Notes: generated by a model from the sequence alone, not told the origin. 64,000 bases of DNA from Methanoregula sp. UBA64 (GCF_002502735.1 NZ_DAQC01000008.1:62001-126000), one strand, 5' to 3'; counted from the first letter of the stretch, positions 1 to 8,536 are shown. Numbers and translations are program-made.

Positions 1-771
1 GATAGCCGCTTCAATCGCAAGACCGCGTGCATCACGGACCGCCTTTGTCAGGATCGGTGCCATGGTCTCCTTCGTGGGGATCGCTGCATTCACCGACAGG
101 TTGAATGCCTGGCGGCCTGCAAGCTCGATCTGTCCGAGGATCTTCGCATCGTCGATGGCAAGCACGGACGGCTCGAACATCTGGCCTTCGTGGAACGCTG
201 CCTGCAGGGCAAGACCAACGTCCATGGGCTTGATGTCCAGCTTGATAAGGACAGTTGCAAGCTTTGCCGAGATAACGGCGCCTTTCTTGACAACGGTCTT
301 GGTCTCCCTGATCTTGACCTTGCCGCCTTCAATTGCTGCGGGAATGCCGGCCTGCTGAAGCTCGCCGACAATCGGGCCGGGCTTGAAGCTCGTCGGGCCC
401 TTCTCGATGACAATGTCCTCGGGAGCGGTCTCGCCGGCTTTTGCGGCCATCTTGGTCTTGGTCTTCTCAAGCTGCTTGTAGAGCTTGAAGGGGTTGTCGT
501 TCGAGAAGATCATTGCGGAGTGGCCGGAGATGAACTTGGTGAGGCCTTTTGCATCCCCGCCAATCTCGCCGAGCGCGTGCTCGATCAAGGTGTTTCTTGT
601 TACCTTGATAACGGCCTTGCCGCGGAGGTTCCTCCTGATCTGCTGCACCTGCTGTGCCGGGATGCCGTACATGTCGACAAGCCCGATCAGGGTATATTCC
701 TTCGCGTGCTTCTTGAGCTCCGCAACTTCGTCCTTTTTCCATGCCGGCAGGTGATGGGTGTAGATTGCCAT
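1..771 (-). CDS. rpl10: Large ribosomal subunit protein L10 (P0), 3' end outside the window
   Basis: The 257 codons visible read as archaeal L10/P0, the stalk base protein that binds 23S rRNA and carries L12 dimers. The N-terminus (MAIYTHHLPAWKKDEV) and the segment ending GLVDMYGIPAQQ are typical of the family. The frame is open to the window edge, so the C-terminal part that binds L12 is missing; the archaeal family is usually about 80-90 residues longer. The ATG overlaps the TAA stop of rpl1 by one base (TAATG), which argues for coupled translation in an rpl11-rpl1-rpl10 operon; L12 would be expected next, beyond the edge. Confidence 0.95.
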   Translation of the reverse strand, partial: MAIYTHHLPAWKKDEVAELKKHAKEYTLIGLVDMYGIPAQQVQQIRRNLRGKAVIKVTRNTLIEHALGEIGGDAKGLTKFISGHSAMIFSNDNPFKLYKQLEKTKTKMAAKAGETAPEDIVIEKGPTSFKPGPIVGELQQAGIPAAIEGGKVKIRETKTVVKKGAVISAKLATVLIKLDIKPMDVGLALQAAFHEGQMFEPSVLAIDDAKILGQIELAGRQAFNLSVNAAIPTKETMAPILTKAVRDARGLAIEAAI

Positions 772-1415
772 TATACCAGCCTCACGGACGGACCCATGGT
801 TGTCTTTACGAAGATCGACCGGACGTTGAGGTGTCCCTGTTCAAGGACAGATTCGACACGCTTGACGACCGCATCGATGTTCTCGGAGACCTGTTCCGGG
901 GTCATTGCCGTCGAGCCTACCTTCATCGAGAAGACCGTCTTATCCTTGGTGCGGATCTTCACGGAGTTTCGGAGACGTTCGACAATCGGCCGGATATCGG
1001 TCTGGCCTGCGATCGGCATCGGCATGCGGCCCCGCGGACCGAGCCGGGGACCTAAATAGCGACCGACCTGCGGCATGACCGCGGTCTCGGCAAGGAAGTA
1101 CTTGTAGGTACTTGCGACCCGGCGTGCTTCACGCGGGGCGCCTCCCAGCCGTTCCACTTCTTCGGGACCGATGATCAGATCAACCTTGGCTTCCTTTGCC
1201 TGCGTGACGATATCGCCTTTGCCGATAACACAGATGCCGGTCTTTTCGCCGGTTCCGTTCGGGAGCAATACCGTCTCGTCGATACGATTTTTCGGTTGCG
1301 CCATATCGATATTCTTGAGATTGATGGTAATATCGATGCTTTCGGAGAACTTCCGCTTTGGCGCCTTTTCAATTGCCGTTTTCACGGCTTCCAGAATCTT
1401 GGCCCTTTCAACCAT
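771..1415 (-). CDS. rpl1: Large ribosomal subunit protein L1
   Basis: A 214-residue protein of normal archaeal L1 length. It has the family's N-terminal helix (MVERAKILEAVKTAIEKAPK) and the conserved PRLGPRGRMPMP segment around residue 150. L1 forms the mobile L1 stalk at the ribosomal E site, and in several archaea it also represses its own operon by binding the mRNA. It sits between rpl11 (57-nt gap) and rpl10 (one-base overlap). The start is the only reasonable ATG and gives the expected family N-terminus. Confidence 0.97.
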   Translation of the reverse strand: MVERAKILEAVKTAIEKAPKRKFSESIDITINLKNIDMAQPKNRIDETVLLPNGTGEKTGICVIGKGDIVTQAKEAKVDLIIGPEEVERLGGAPREARRVASTYKYFLAETAVMPQVGRYLGPRLGPRGRMPMPIAGQTDIRPIVERLRNSVKIRTKDKTVFSMKVGSTAMTPEQVSENIDAVVKRVESVLEQGHLNVRSIFVKTTMGPSVRLV

Positions 1416-1472
1416 CAGTATCCTCCATAGTTTGCGACCGGACCTGTCCGATCTCCTATGGTGTTCACCTGA

Positions 1473-1949
1473 TTATTTCACGAGGACGCTGTCGTACTTG
1501 CCAGATTCGATGTCGGAAAGCACCTGTTTTGCGCGCTTACCGTCAACGTTGACGCCCATGCTGACGCACGTGCCAACGACCTCTTTTACTGCGGTCTTGA
1601 CTTCGTATGAGAGCATGCCTTCAAGTTTCATCTTGGCAATTCTGACTGCGGCTTCGAATGGCAGATTGCCTGCCACTGTGGCGTTGGGCGTTGCTGCACC
1701 TTTCTCGATACCGGCTTCTTTCTTGATGAGAGCCGTCGTCGGTGGGATACCCACCGTGACCGTGAATTTCTTCTTGTCGTCGACTTCGACCTTGACCGGG
1801 ACCTGCATTCCGTTGAATGAGGAGGTCTTGGCGTTGATCTCGTCAACTACAGCCTTCACGTTGATACCGAGTGGTCCAAGCGCCGGTCCTAATGGCGGAC
1901 CTGCTGTTGCCTTCCCGCCGGGTACTAAAACCTCGACCACTTCTGCCAT
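1473..1949 (-). CDS. rpl11: Large ribosomal subunit protein L11
   Basis: A 158-residue archaeal L11. The N-terminal domain carries the PPLGPALGPLGIN loop (residues about 17-29) and the C-terminal domain binds the 23S rRNA GTPase-associated region. First gene of the rpl11-rpl1-rpl10 operon. In many archaea the gene directly upstream is nusG/spt5; here nusG-secE-ftsZ lie in the same orientation almost 10 kb further upstream, with unrelated genes between. A short perfect palindrome lies in the leader. Confidence 0.97.
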   Translation of the reverse strand: MAEVVEVLVPGGKATAGPPLGPALGPLGINVKAVVDEINAKTSSFNGMQVPVKVEVDDKKKFTVTVGIPPTTALIKKEAGIEKGAATPNATVAGNLPFEAAVRIAKMKLEGMLSYEVKTAVKEVVGTCVSMGVNVDGKRAKQVLSDIESGKYDSVLVK

Positions 1950-1968
1950 AGTCTTTGCACCATGCCGT

Positions 1969-1983
1969 CCCTCCAGTGGAGGG
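1969..1983 (-). promoter_or_regulatory. Palindrome in the rpl11 leader
   Basis: CCCTCC-AGT-GGAGGG is a perfect 6-bp stem with a 3-nt loop lying 20-34 nt upstream of the rpl11 ATG. In the mRNA it would form a hairpin close to the ribosome binding region. L1 autoregulation is known in methanococci, but I cannot show that this is an L1 site; it could be a chance GC palindrome. Confidence 0.35.
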
Positions 1984-2083
1984 TTCCGAGCTTGGGTCTG
2001 TTAAATTTGACGTGAAGGGAAATAAAGGTGATCGTGGGAGGTGAGGGAACTATCGATCGCGAATCTGTTTATTAGACCAAACC

Positions 2084-2611
2084 TCATTTGTTCATTTTAT
2101 CTTTTACGACAGTATCAAAGACCGCCTTAAAGTCTTCACGAACTACATTATATTCATCAAGAGTTCCTTCAAATTTGAGTGAAACATAACGATTTTCATC
2201 AATTTTTACATAGTTTGTCATGCGAAATTTATTCCCTTTCAGTCTCTTGATCAATATCTGATACAATTTGTAAAATCCAGATATCGTGGTGATGATTTTT
2301 CCAAAATCATAAATATGATCTATGGGGATTGCAGATTCTTCCAATAAGCAAGAGAATGACGTTTGACTTTCAGAATAAAACTTAAAATTTATTTGATACT
2401 CTTCTGATATTGACTTATTAAATAAAAACTGATCTTTTGTAAAAAGACCGCGAACCCCGGGCATCAACAAAATGTCAGCTTGGATTAATTCATTGGTATT
2501 CGACAATTTAGGATAATTCAATAGTAATTGCTGGATGTCGAATAACTCCATATCAGTGCATTGATTAGGAAGGATAAAAACAGAAGGGATCGATAACTCA
2601 GTAAATATCAT
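2084..2611 (-). CDS. AT-rich hypothetical protein
   Basis: A 175-residue protein I do not recognise. It has no signal peptide or clear membrane segment. The C-terminal half (KFRMTNYVKIDENRYVSLKF, then DEYNVVREDFKAVFD) looks like a mixed alpha/beta domain. Its base composition is far richer in A and T than the ribosomal genes beside it and it uses many AT-ending codons, which suggests acquisition from another source. It lies immediately downstream, on its own strand, of a GC-rich 31-bp repeat (2618-2648) that also occurs at 47895-47925 upstream of the other AT-rich gene. Function unknown. Confidence 0.7.
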   Translation of the reverse strand: MIFTELSIPSVFILPNQCTDMELFDIQQLLLNYPKLSNTNELIQADILLMPGVRGLFTKDQFLFNKSISEEYQINFKFYSESQTSFSCLLEESAIPIDHIYDFGKIITTISGFYKLYQILIKRLKGNKFRMTNYVKIDENRYVSLKFEGTLDEYNVVREDFKAVFDTVVKDKMNK

Positions 2612-2617
2612 TCTTTT

Positions 2618-2648
2618 GGCGGCCGAGTGACCCCCATCGGATGGTGGG
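2618..2648. repeat. GC-rich interspersed repeat, copy 1
   Basis: The segment beginning GGCGGCCGAGTGACCCCC and ending GGTGGG matches 47895-47925 (GGCGGCCGAGCGACCCCC... GGTGGG) over 31 nt with about five differences. In both places it stands upstream of an AT-rich minus-strand gene, here with only 6 nt to the start codon. Confidence 0.5.
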
Positions 2649-2724
2649 CATACACATAATAATCCAGAGATTCCAGCACAACGCCTTTGTAGGGCCAGAG
2701 CAATTATGGTATAAGAGGCCGCGA

Positions 2725-2937
2725 ATGGGACCCGAAGCCGTATCCCTTAATACCCTTCTTGAATACGTTGATCAACTCGATATCGAAGACCAGCAGTACC
2801 TCCAGGAAGTCATCCAGCGAAGAGTGGCGGAGAAAAAACGCTCTGCCATTGCACGCCGCGCAACGCAGGCTAAAACTCATCTCACGAAAAGCAGGAAAGG
2901 GACTGCACAGGATCTCCTGGCGGATCTGAATGGTTGA
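2725..2937 (+). CDS. Putative antitoxin of a RelE-type toxin-antitoxin pair
   Basis: The ATG at 2725 gives a 70-residue, largely helical protein (MGPEAVSLNTLLEYVDQLDI...) ending in a basic tail (AKTHLTKSRKGTAQDLLADL). The frame stays open upstream to 2641, but that extension has no antitoxin-like character and 2725 gives the usual antitoxin length. The stop codon overlaps the start of the toxin gene by 8 nt, the standard arrangement for such pairs. Its job would be to neutralise the toxin and repress the operon. The family is inferred from position and size, not from a specific motif. Confidence 0.75.
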   Translation: MGPEAVSLNTLLEYVDQLDIEDQQYLQEVIQRRVAEKKRSAIARRATQAKTHLTKSRKGTAQDLLADLNG

Positions 2938-3205
2938 GCTCATCTGGGACGAGCAATTCAAAAAGATCTACCGGAAGTGGATCCGCAGGCACCCGGACTT
3001 AAAAGACCAGTTTGCAAAGAAAATCATTCTCTTTGCCGAAGATCCTTTTCACCCCTCGCTCAAGACCCATACGTTAAGCGGCGTCCTCAAGGGGCTCTGG
3101 TCATTCAGGATCTCGTACGAACAGCGTCTCGTCTTTGATTTTACCGATGAGAGCCGGACAAAAGTTATCCTGATCGATATCGGCACTCACGAAGAAGTGT
3201 ATTAG
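2930..3205 (+). CDS. RelE/YafQ-family toxin
   Basis: A 91-residue protein with the compact RelE fold pattern: two N-terminal helices (DEQFKKIYRKWIRRHPDLKDQF), the PSLKTHTLSG turn, the central strand LWSFRISYEQRLVF and a final strand ending HEEVY. The Arg and His/Tyr residues of these strands are typical of ribosome-dependent mRNA interferases. It starts inside the last codons of the antitoxin gene (8-nt overlap). Together they form a type II toxin-antitoxin module in the accessory block. Confidence 0.85.
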   Translation: MVELIWDEQFKKIYRKWIRRHPDLKDQFAKKIILFAEDPFHPSLKTHTLSGVLKGLWSFRISYEQRLVFDFTDESRTKVILIDIGTHEEVY

Positions 3206-3300
3206 GATCCAGTTCTTTTTTTTCACCGGGTATCCTCCTGCATTCGGTCTTACCGGCCGGAGATCCGGGAAAAACCGGTATCAGAGACCGCAGAGACCGG

Positions 3301-4053
3301 CTACTTCATCTTCCGGAAGAGAAACGCCCCGGCAACGGTCGATGCAATACAGAACCCGCCGATCACGGCAATACAGATCGCGGGATGAATCTGCGATACT
3401 CCCGTCAGGCCGTACCGCATGCCTTCCACCCCATAGGTCAGCGGATCGATCAGGGTAAAGGGAACTGCCCACGAGGGCAGCGAGCTGATGGGGAAGATCG
3501 CACCCGACAACCCGAAGATCGGGAGCATGACAAAGTTCATGATCAGCTGGAAGCCGGCCGAATCCCCGGTGCGGGACGCGACTGCAATACCGAATGCCGT
3601 AAACCCAAAACCGATGAGCACCATGAACGCGAGGGTCACCGCAACACCGGCCATGTTCTGGATCTCCAGGCCGAGGAGGAGCAGTGCCGGGATGAGAAGG
3701 CAGCATCCCTGCAGTACCGCATTCGTTGCACCGCCGGCAGTCTGCCCGGCCATGATCTCCAGGCGCGTTACCGGGGCAACAAGGGTTTCTTTCAAAAACC
3801 CGAACTTCCGGTCCCAGAGGATCTGGACCCCGGATCCTATGGCAGAAAACATGACGCTCATGGTCACCATCCCCGGGATGAGGAAAAGGAAGTAGTCGCC
3901 GCCGCCAAGACCCGGGATGGTCACGACATTGTTCAGGCCGACCCCGAGAAAGATCAGGACAAAAAACGGCATCAGGATACTGCCGACGATACCGCTCCGC
4001 GAACGGATGAATCGCTTCATGGACCGGAGCCAGATGGCGTACACGATATCCAT
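3301..4053 (-). CDS. ABC-2 type transporter permease (DrrB/NodJ-like), no ATPase nearby
   Basis: A 250-residue membrane protein with six predicted membrane segments and the ABC-2 signature region (FGLSGAIFPISSLPSWAVPFTLIDPLTYGVEGMR split over residues about 185-215). The family forms the membrane channel of drug or polysaccharide exporters, driven by a partner ATPase. The ATPase gene is usually directly upstream; here upstream is about 700 bp without a gene, so the permease is an orphan in this window and must pair with an ATPase encoded elsewhere or be a remnant. The coding frame itself is intact. Confidence 0.88.
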   Translation of the reverse strand: MDIVYAIWLRSMKRFIRSRSGIVGSILMPFFVLIFLGVGLNNVVTIPGLGGGDYFLFLIPGMVTMSVMFSAIGSGVQILWDRKFGFLKETLVAPVTRLEIMAGQTAGGATNAVLQGCCLLIPALLLLGLEIQNMAGVAVTLAFMVLIGFGFTAFGIAVASRTGDSAGFQLIMNFVMLPIFGLSGAIFPISSLPSWAVPFTLIDPLTYGVEGMRYGLTGVSQIHPAICIAVIGGFCIASTVAGAFLFRKMK

Positions 4054-4563
4054 GATCAGGAACCCGTCATCTTCCGGTGTATCCGCAGGTGGTTACCCAT
4101 AATCTCTTGATTGCCGGAACCCTCTTTCCCGGGGGATTTTTAGCACCCGTCGGAACTTGGCAGAGTGCCTGATATACCGGCAATAAAATGGTGAAGTTTT
4201 TTTTTAATCCGATTCCTGTCGGTTCGGCAACAGGAGATCAAAGGTGTTCAGCAGCAATACCCCATTCTCGCGCATCTAGCGCGATTATCGCAGATCCAAC
4301 AGTACCAGTGGCACATACTACCGCATATCTTTCCGTTGCAAAATATATCTGGCGATGAATGAAAAAATAATTGCAGTTATTTTTCGCTTGCCCGGGGACA
4401 TACCGGCTTCAGGTTTTTTGGATTATTTCCCGCCCGTTACTTTGTACCTTAAGGATACCCTGCCCGACTATCCCTTTGCAAGGCTTTGCCTCCACTTCCG
4501 GTTCTGCTCCGTAAAAGCAGCCGGGATCCTCCCCAATCCCGGGCAAAAATGCAGGGCCCGTGT
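4054..4563. other. Intergenic region without a supported gene
   Basis: This stretch between the ABC-2 permease start and the inverted-repeat element contains T-rich and A-rich segments (for example around 4196-4207). One short open frame at 4355-4576 has no recognisable protein character, and I reject it. No remnant of the missing ATPase gene could be read in it. Confidence 0.5.
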
Positions 4564-4690
4564 GGGGGATCGTTAAGGTACATTTTGTTTTTGCGGAACG
4601 GATCCGGTCGGAAATATTCCATTTTTATGACGTAAGAACTCCGGTTCCGTCCGGATACCGCGGATCATTTTGTACCTGCACGATCCCCCC
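4564..4690 (+). repeat. Inverted-repeat leader element, copy A
   Basis: Arms of 19 nt at 4564-4582 (GGGGGATCGTTAAGGTACA) and 4672-4690 are inverse complements with two mismatches. Between them lie a conserved GACG (4629-4632) and a CCGGATACCGCGGATCA block. The same layout recurs at 6654-6776 and 50960-51082 with GACG 42-43 nt before the right arm core. The right end is 78 nt before the methyltransferase start codon. It could be a structured mRNA leader, a protein-binding site or a small non-autonomous element. Confidence 0.7.
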
Positions 4691-4768
4691 ACTCCCTTCA
4701 GAAAAATTCCCGACCACATCCCATTTAACCGTACAACGAACACTCCTAATTCAGAGTCTGAACCATCC

Positions 4769-5614
4769 ATGGACATTCCGGCAATCCTCTTAAGTTCCTG
4801 CAAGCCCCCGCTCTTTGAAAAAGGGACGGCGAGCATGTGGGACGACGACCATATCTCCCGACACCTCCTTGCGCTGCACCTGAGCCAGGATACCGATGAG
4901 GCAAGCAGGAAACGGGAGGCCATCGACGCGACCGTCCGCTGGATCGAATCGTACTGCGGCGGTGCACCAAAGAAGATCCTCGACCTCGGGTGCGGCCCGG
5001 GCCTCTACTGCGAGAGGCTCGCCGGGCACGGCCACCAGGTCACCGGGGTTGACCTCTCGGCCCGGTCCATTGCCTATGCAAAAAAATCGGCAGCCGAGAA
5101 GGGCCTTACTGTCGACTATCTCACGAAAAATTACCTTGACCTCGATATCACGGGCCGGTTCGATATCGCCCTGATGATCTACTGCGACTTTGACGTGCTT
5201 CTCCCCGAGGATCGCACGCGACTGCTGGAGAATGTCCGGCGTGCCCTGGTGCCGGGAGGGCTTTTTATCTTCGACACGCTCAACCCCAAAGCCCCGGAGA
5301 TGATGCGGTTTCCCTTAAAATCGTGGGAGGTTTCCACAAACGGCTTCTGGAGAGCCGAGCCTTACCTGGCGCTCTTTGAGGCCTTCCATTACCCGGAGGC
5401 AAACGTCATCCTCCAGCAGCATATCGTCTGCCCGGAAGCGGGAGGGCAATCGGTGTACCGGTTCTGGAGCCGGTACTATTGCCCGGAAGATCTCGCCGCG
5501 ATCCTCGCCAGCCAGGGATTTTGTGAGACTACGTTCCATGACAATCTCCTGCCCGACGATGGTTCCGGGACCGGGGAGATGATCACGTTCTGCGTGACGA
5601 GAACGCCCCGGTAA
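4769..5614 (+). CDS. Class I SAM-dependent methyltransferase
   Basis: A 281-residue protein with motif I ILDLGCGPGLYCERL (residues about 75-89), the following acidic VTGVDLSARSI that binds the SAM ribose, and the post-motif segment LVPGGLFIFDTLNPKAPEMM. It is a Methyltransf_25/11-type enzyme; the substrate cannot be told. The ATG at 4769 is chosen because the frame upstream runs into the inverted-repeat element and has no family resemblance. It stands alone between a minus-strand permease and a minus-strand lipoprotein gene and follows element copy A, as a second methyltransferase (51162) follows copy C. Confidence 0.9.
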   Translation: MDIPAILLSSCKPPLFEKGTASMWDDDHISRHLLALHLSQDTDEASRKREAIDATVRWIESYCGGAPKKILDLGCGPGLYCERLAGHGHQVTGVDLSARSIAYAKKSAAEKGLTVDYLTKNYLDLDITGRFDIALMIYCDFDVLLPEDRTRLLENVRRALVPGGLFIFDTLNPKAPEMMRFPLKSWEVSTNGFWRAEPYLALFEAFHYPEANVILQQHIVCPEAGGQSVYRFWSRYYCPEDLAAILASQGFCETTFHDNLLPDDGSGTGEMITFCVTRTPR

Positions 5615-5696
5615 GCCTAAAAAAAGGGATCCGCGTTTCTCCTTTCGGCAGACACGGGGACAGGTATAAGCGATCGGGGCCGCTTTTTCTGCGGTT

Positions 5697-6473
5697 TTAT
5701 GGGTTCTGCGGCAGGGCCGGCCCCGGCCCCATCTGCGGGACTGCCGGGACCGCACTGATAGTAACATTCCACGGGTGCGGGCTTGACCGCGGGATTGCAC
5801 TCACCAGGTACGAACCGTTCACGGGGATCGCCATGATCGCGAACGGGTGCATCGAGCCCTCCCCCAGGCACGGCAGGACGCAGGTGTTGTTCGCATCCAT
5901 GACAACGCTCCCGTTTGCATACCGGAGTTCGTACAGGGGAGAGGCAAGCCCGACCTCGTCCCGGGCAAAGATGTACTCCCCTTTCTCCAATACAAACGCC
6001 GGCGAAACCTCCGCACCAGTGCCGGTCAGGTTTACCGGCACACTGAGCGGCCGGGTCGTATCCGGGCGGGTAAGCTCTGCCGTCCATGTGCCGTTACCGG
6101 TGATGTTGAGCTGGTATTCTGCGGTGTCCGGCGGGCCAAAAACCAGCGACCCGGTGTACGGCCCGGTCATCACAAGGTCGTCGGACTCGCCATAGATCGT
6201 CTCCGCTCCCTCCGTAATACCAAACGTCATGGCCTGCGGCCCGTCCGCGGTAAACGTGAGCACGACTGCACCGTGTTCGAGCTTTACGCTCGCATTGGGC
6301 CGGGCACGGGAAAGTTCTGCAAGAGGGGTGCCCGTTACCGGGGTACCTGTTACGGTTGTGACCGCAGGTGCGGATGCCGTCTGGACCGCGGTGTCCTTTT
6401 CAGATGTACTCCCCGTACACCCGGAGGCCAGTACGAGAACAATCAGGATAACAATCCCATATACGCACTTCAT
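5697..6473 (-). CDS. Secreted lipoprotein of unknown function
   Basis: A 258-residue protein that begins MKCVYGIVILIVLVLASGC, a lipoprotein signal peptide with lipobox LASG|C. A Thr/Ala-rich linker follows, then a beta-rich domain with many Asn-X-Ser/Thr sites (NITGNGTW, NVTIS), as expected for a protein outside an archaeal cell. The start at 6473 was preferred because the frame upstream (to 6614) would bury the signal peptide. No enzyme motif is visible. Similar lipoproteins are abundant in Methanomicrobiales; function unknown. Confidence 0.8.
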   Translation of the reverse strand: MKCVYGIVILIVLVLASGCTGSTSEKDTAVQTASAPAVTTVTGTPVTGTPLAELSRARPNASVKLEHGAVVLTFTADGPQAMTFGITEGAETIYGESDDLVMTGPYTGSLVFGPPDTAEYQLNITGNGTWTAELTRPDTTRPLSVPVNLTGTGAEVSPAFVLEKGEYIFARDEVGLASPLYELRYANGSVVMDANNTCVLPCLGEGSMHPFAIMAIPVNGSYLVSAIPRSSPHPWNVTISAVPAVPQMGPGPALPQNP

Positions 6474-6653
6474 ACACGAATGATTGATGCAACCGGTAAT
6501 AAAACCGGAGGATCTATTTTTTTCCGGGGAATGATATGCCTGCAAAAATCCTGCCAAAAGCCATTCCCCCGTAAACCAACCCCTCTTCACAGGGACGGAC
6601 GTATTCATAGACATTCCGGCATATCCTGAAAAGCTCCCGCAGGACCCCCCCTT

Positions 6654-6776
6654 GGTATCATATGGTGTATTTTTGTAACCATGCTTATCCCGAGGTCCGG
6701 AAACACGGTGTTTTTACGACGGGAGAGGCTTGGACATGCCCGGATACCGCGGATCACTTTTGCACCACGCGACACT
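6654..6776 (+). repeat. Inverted-repeat leader element, copy B (decayed)
   Basis: The left arm core TGGTGTATTTTTGTAA (6663-6678) and right arm core TTTTGCACCA (6758-6767) enclose GACG at 6718-6721 and CCGGATACCGCGGATCA (6740-6756), the last shared almost exactly with copy A. The outer arms pair less well than in copies A and C, and all differences between the arms are transitions. The right end lies 90 nt before the AbrB-type gene. Confidence 0.6.
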
Positions 6777-6847
6777 CTTTGCCCGCCCAGTCAGGGCCCC
6801 GGGCAAAGGCCGCCCCGGGCCGGCCCGGCACCGGCACAACCGCTAAA

Positions 6848-6876
6848 TACGATCAATCGTACAAATATGAATTGTA
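6848..6876 (+). promoter_or_regulatory. Palindromes at the AbrB-gene start, candidate autoregulatory operator
   Basis: TACGAT-CA-ATCGTA (6848-6861) ends 5 nt before the ATG, and TACAA (6860-6864) with TTGTA (6872-6876) form a second dyad across the start codon. AbrB-fold proteins often repress their own promoters by binding AT-rich dyads. The site would block initiation or transcription of the regulator-flavoprotein pair. Inference from position and symmetry only. Confidence 0.4.
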
Positions 6877-7148
6877 TGAAAAATACGAAATGTGGGAAAG
6901 AGGCCCTGGTGGACGAACTGGTAGCACCACGGAAACAGCAGACCAAACACCTCTTCGGGAGCGTGAAGGTCGGCGAACGCGGGCAGGTGGTGATCCCCAA
7001 AGAGGCCCGGGAGATCTTCGGGATCAAACCGGGCGACATCCTGCTCGTCCTCGGCGACACGGAACGGGGGATTGCCCTTGTCAAGGCCGATGCCCTCCGG
7101 GAATTTGCAAAGAAGATCCTCGACAGCGCTGTTTTGCCTGAGGAATAA
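6867..7148 (+). CDS. AbrB/SpoVT-family DNA-binding regulator
   Basis: A 93-residue protein with one AbrB domain: GSVKVGERGQVVIPKEAREI-FGIKPGD is the characteristic swapped-hairpin beta-barrel sequence at residues about 31-58. The N-terminus has an unusual pair of cysteines (MNCMKNTKCG). It lies 17 nt before the flavoprotein gene 7166-8536 and is probably cotranscribed with it, so it likely regulates that gene and itself. The ATG at 6867 is preferred because the upstream frame is only GC-rich spacer; ATG 6876 is an alternative. It could instead be an antitoxin of a lost pair, but no toxin follows. Confidence 0.8.
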   Translation: MNCMKNTKCGKEALVDELVAPRKQQTKHLFGSVKVGERGQVVIPKEAREIFGIKPGDILLVLGDTERGIALVKADALREFAKKILDSAVLPEE

Positions 7149-7165
7149 GACACACGGGAGAGTCC

Positions 7166-8536
7166 ATGAAAATAATCGTTCTGAACGGCAGCCCGAAAGG
7201 CGATATCAGCGTCACGATGCAGTACGTGGCGTATATCGAAAAGAAGTTCCCGGGCAACAGGTATGAGACGCTCAACGTAGCGCACGAAGTAAAGAAACTC
7301 GAAAAGGACGCAGCAGCATTTGACGCGGTGATCGAAAAGGTCCGGTCGGCCGATCTCATCCTCTGGGCGTTCCCGCTCTACGTCATGCTTGTCCCGGCCC
7401 AGTACAAGCGCTTCATCGAGCTCGTCTTCGAACGCGGCGCAGGGAACGCCTTTGCCGGGAAATACGCAGCGGTACTGACCACCTCGATCCACTACGCCGA
7501 CATGATCGCCCACGACTACCTCCGCGCAATCTGCGACGATCTCGGGATGAAATATATCGGGGCGTACTCTGCGGATATGCACGACCTCCTCGTGCCGGGG
7601 GAACGGGAACGGCTTACCAAATTTACAGCCCTCACCTTCGCAGGCGTGGAGAGAAACGTCCCGGTCCAGCGCGGGACCGCTCCGCTCATTCCCCCGACCC
7701 TTGCCTATGTCCCGGGAAACGGGCAGACAACCGTCGAGCCCGGGGCAAAAAAGGTCGTCATCCTCACGGACGATGACGGCAGTTCCGCGAATCTCACGGC
7801 AATGATCGCACGGCTCTCCTCTGCCTTTGCCGGGAAAGCCGAGATCATCAATCTCCACGATATCGATATCCGCGGCCCCTGCCTCGGGTGCTGTACGTGC
7901 GCCTACGACAACACCTGCGTGTACACCGACGGGTTCGTGGACTTCTACAAGAACCGGCTCGGAGCGGCCGACATCCTCGTCTTTGCCGGCGCCATCCGCG
8001 ACCGCTACCTCTCCTCGACATGGAAATGCTTCTTTGACCGGAGTTTCTTCAAAGGCCATACGCCCGGCCTCGGGGAAAAACAGGTCGGCTTTGCCATTGC
8101 CGGGCCCCTCTCCCAGGTCGCCTGTCTCAAAGAAGCTCTCACGATGTGGGCGGACAGCGGCAGGTGCAATGCGCATTTCGTGACCGACGAGACCGCCACC
8201 TCCGCGGAGCTCGATGCCCTGCTCGACTCTCTTGCAGGACGGCTTGTTGCCGGGGCAGAGGCCGGGTATACCCCGCCGCACCTCTTCTACGCGGTCGGCG
8301 GCCACAAGATCTTCCGGGACAGCATCTACGGCGGGATGCGGTTTGTCTTCCAGGCCGATTACCGGTACTACAAAAAACACCACATGTTCGATTTCCCGCA
8401 GGGGGACACAAAGACCCGGGTCACGAACGCAGTCATGATGCTGTTGACAAAGAGCAAAACGGTCCGGGAGAAGGTGTACATCGACATAAAACACCACATG
8501 ATCGAACCATTTGCCCCGGTGCTCAAAGGAGACTGA
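7166..8536 (+). CDS. Two-domain NAD(P)H-dependent FMN reductase (iron-sulfur flavoprotein-like)
   Basis: A 456-residue protein made of two flavodoxin-like units. The first starts IIVLNGSPKGD (FMN phosphate loop, residues 3-13) and has LWAFPLYVMLVPAQYK around residue 70. The second starts VVILTDDDGSSANLT near residue 195 and holds a cysteine cluster CLGCCTC...NTC near residue 240, where related proteins carry a CxxCxxC iron-sulfur site. The second unit's phosphate loop has lost the usual GSPR sequence. Likely an anaerobic electron-transfer or quinone/oxygen-stress reductase; the substrate is unknown. It follows the AbrB-type regulator by 17 nt. Confidence 0.85.
   Translation: MKIIVLNGSPKGDISVTMQYVAYIEKKFPGNRYETLNVAHEVKKLEKDAAAFDAVIEKVRSADLILWAFPLYVMLVPAQYKRFIELVFERGAGNAFAGKYAAVLTTSIHYADMIAHDYLRAICDDLGMKYIGAYSADMHDLLVPGERERLTKFTALTFAGVERNVPVQRGTAPLIPPTLAYVPGNGQTTVEPGAKKVVILTDDDGSSANLTAMIARLSSAFAGKAEIINLHDIDIRGPCLGCCTCAYDNTCVYTDGFVDFYKNRLGAADILVFAGAIRDRYLSSTWKCFFDRSFFKGHTPGLGEKQVGFAIAGPLSQVACLKEALTMWADSGRCNAHFVTDETATSAELDALLDSLAGRLVAGAEAGYTPPHLFYAVGGHKIFRDSIYGGMRFVFQADYRYYKKHHMFDFPQGDTKTRVTNAVMMLLTKSKTVREKVYIDIKHHMIEPFAPVLKGD

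Noticed and set aside
4355..4576. A 73-codon plus-strand frame upstream of the inverted-repeat element
   Set aside because: No ribosome site or domain, and it runs into the repeat; not supported as a gene.
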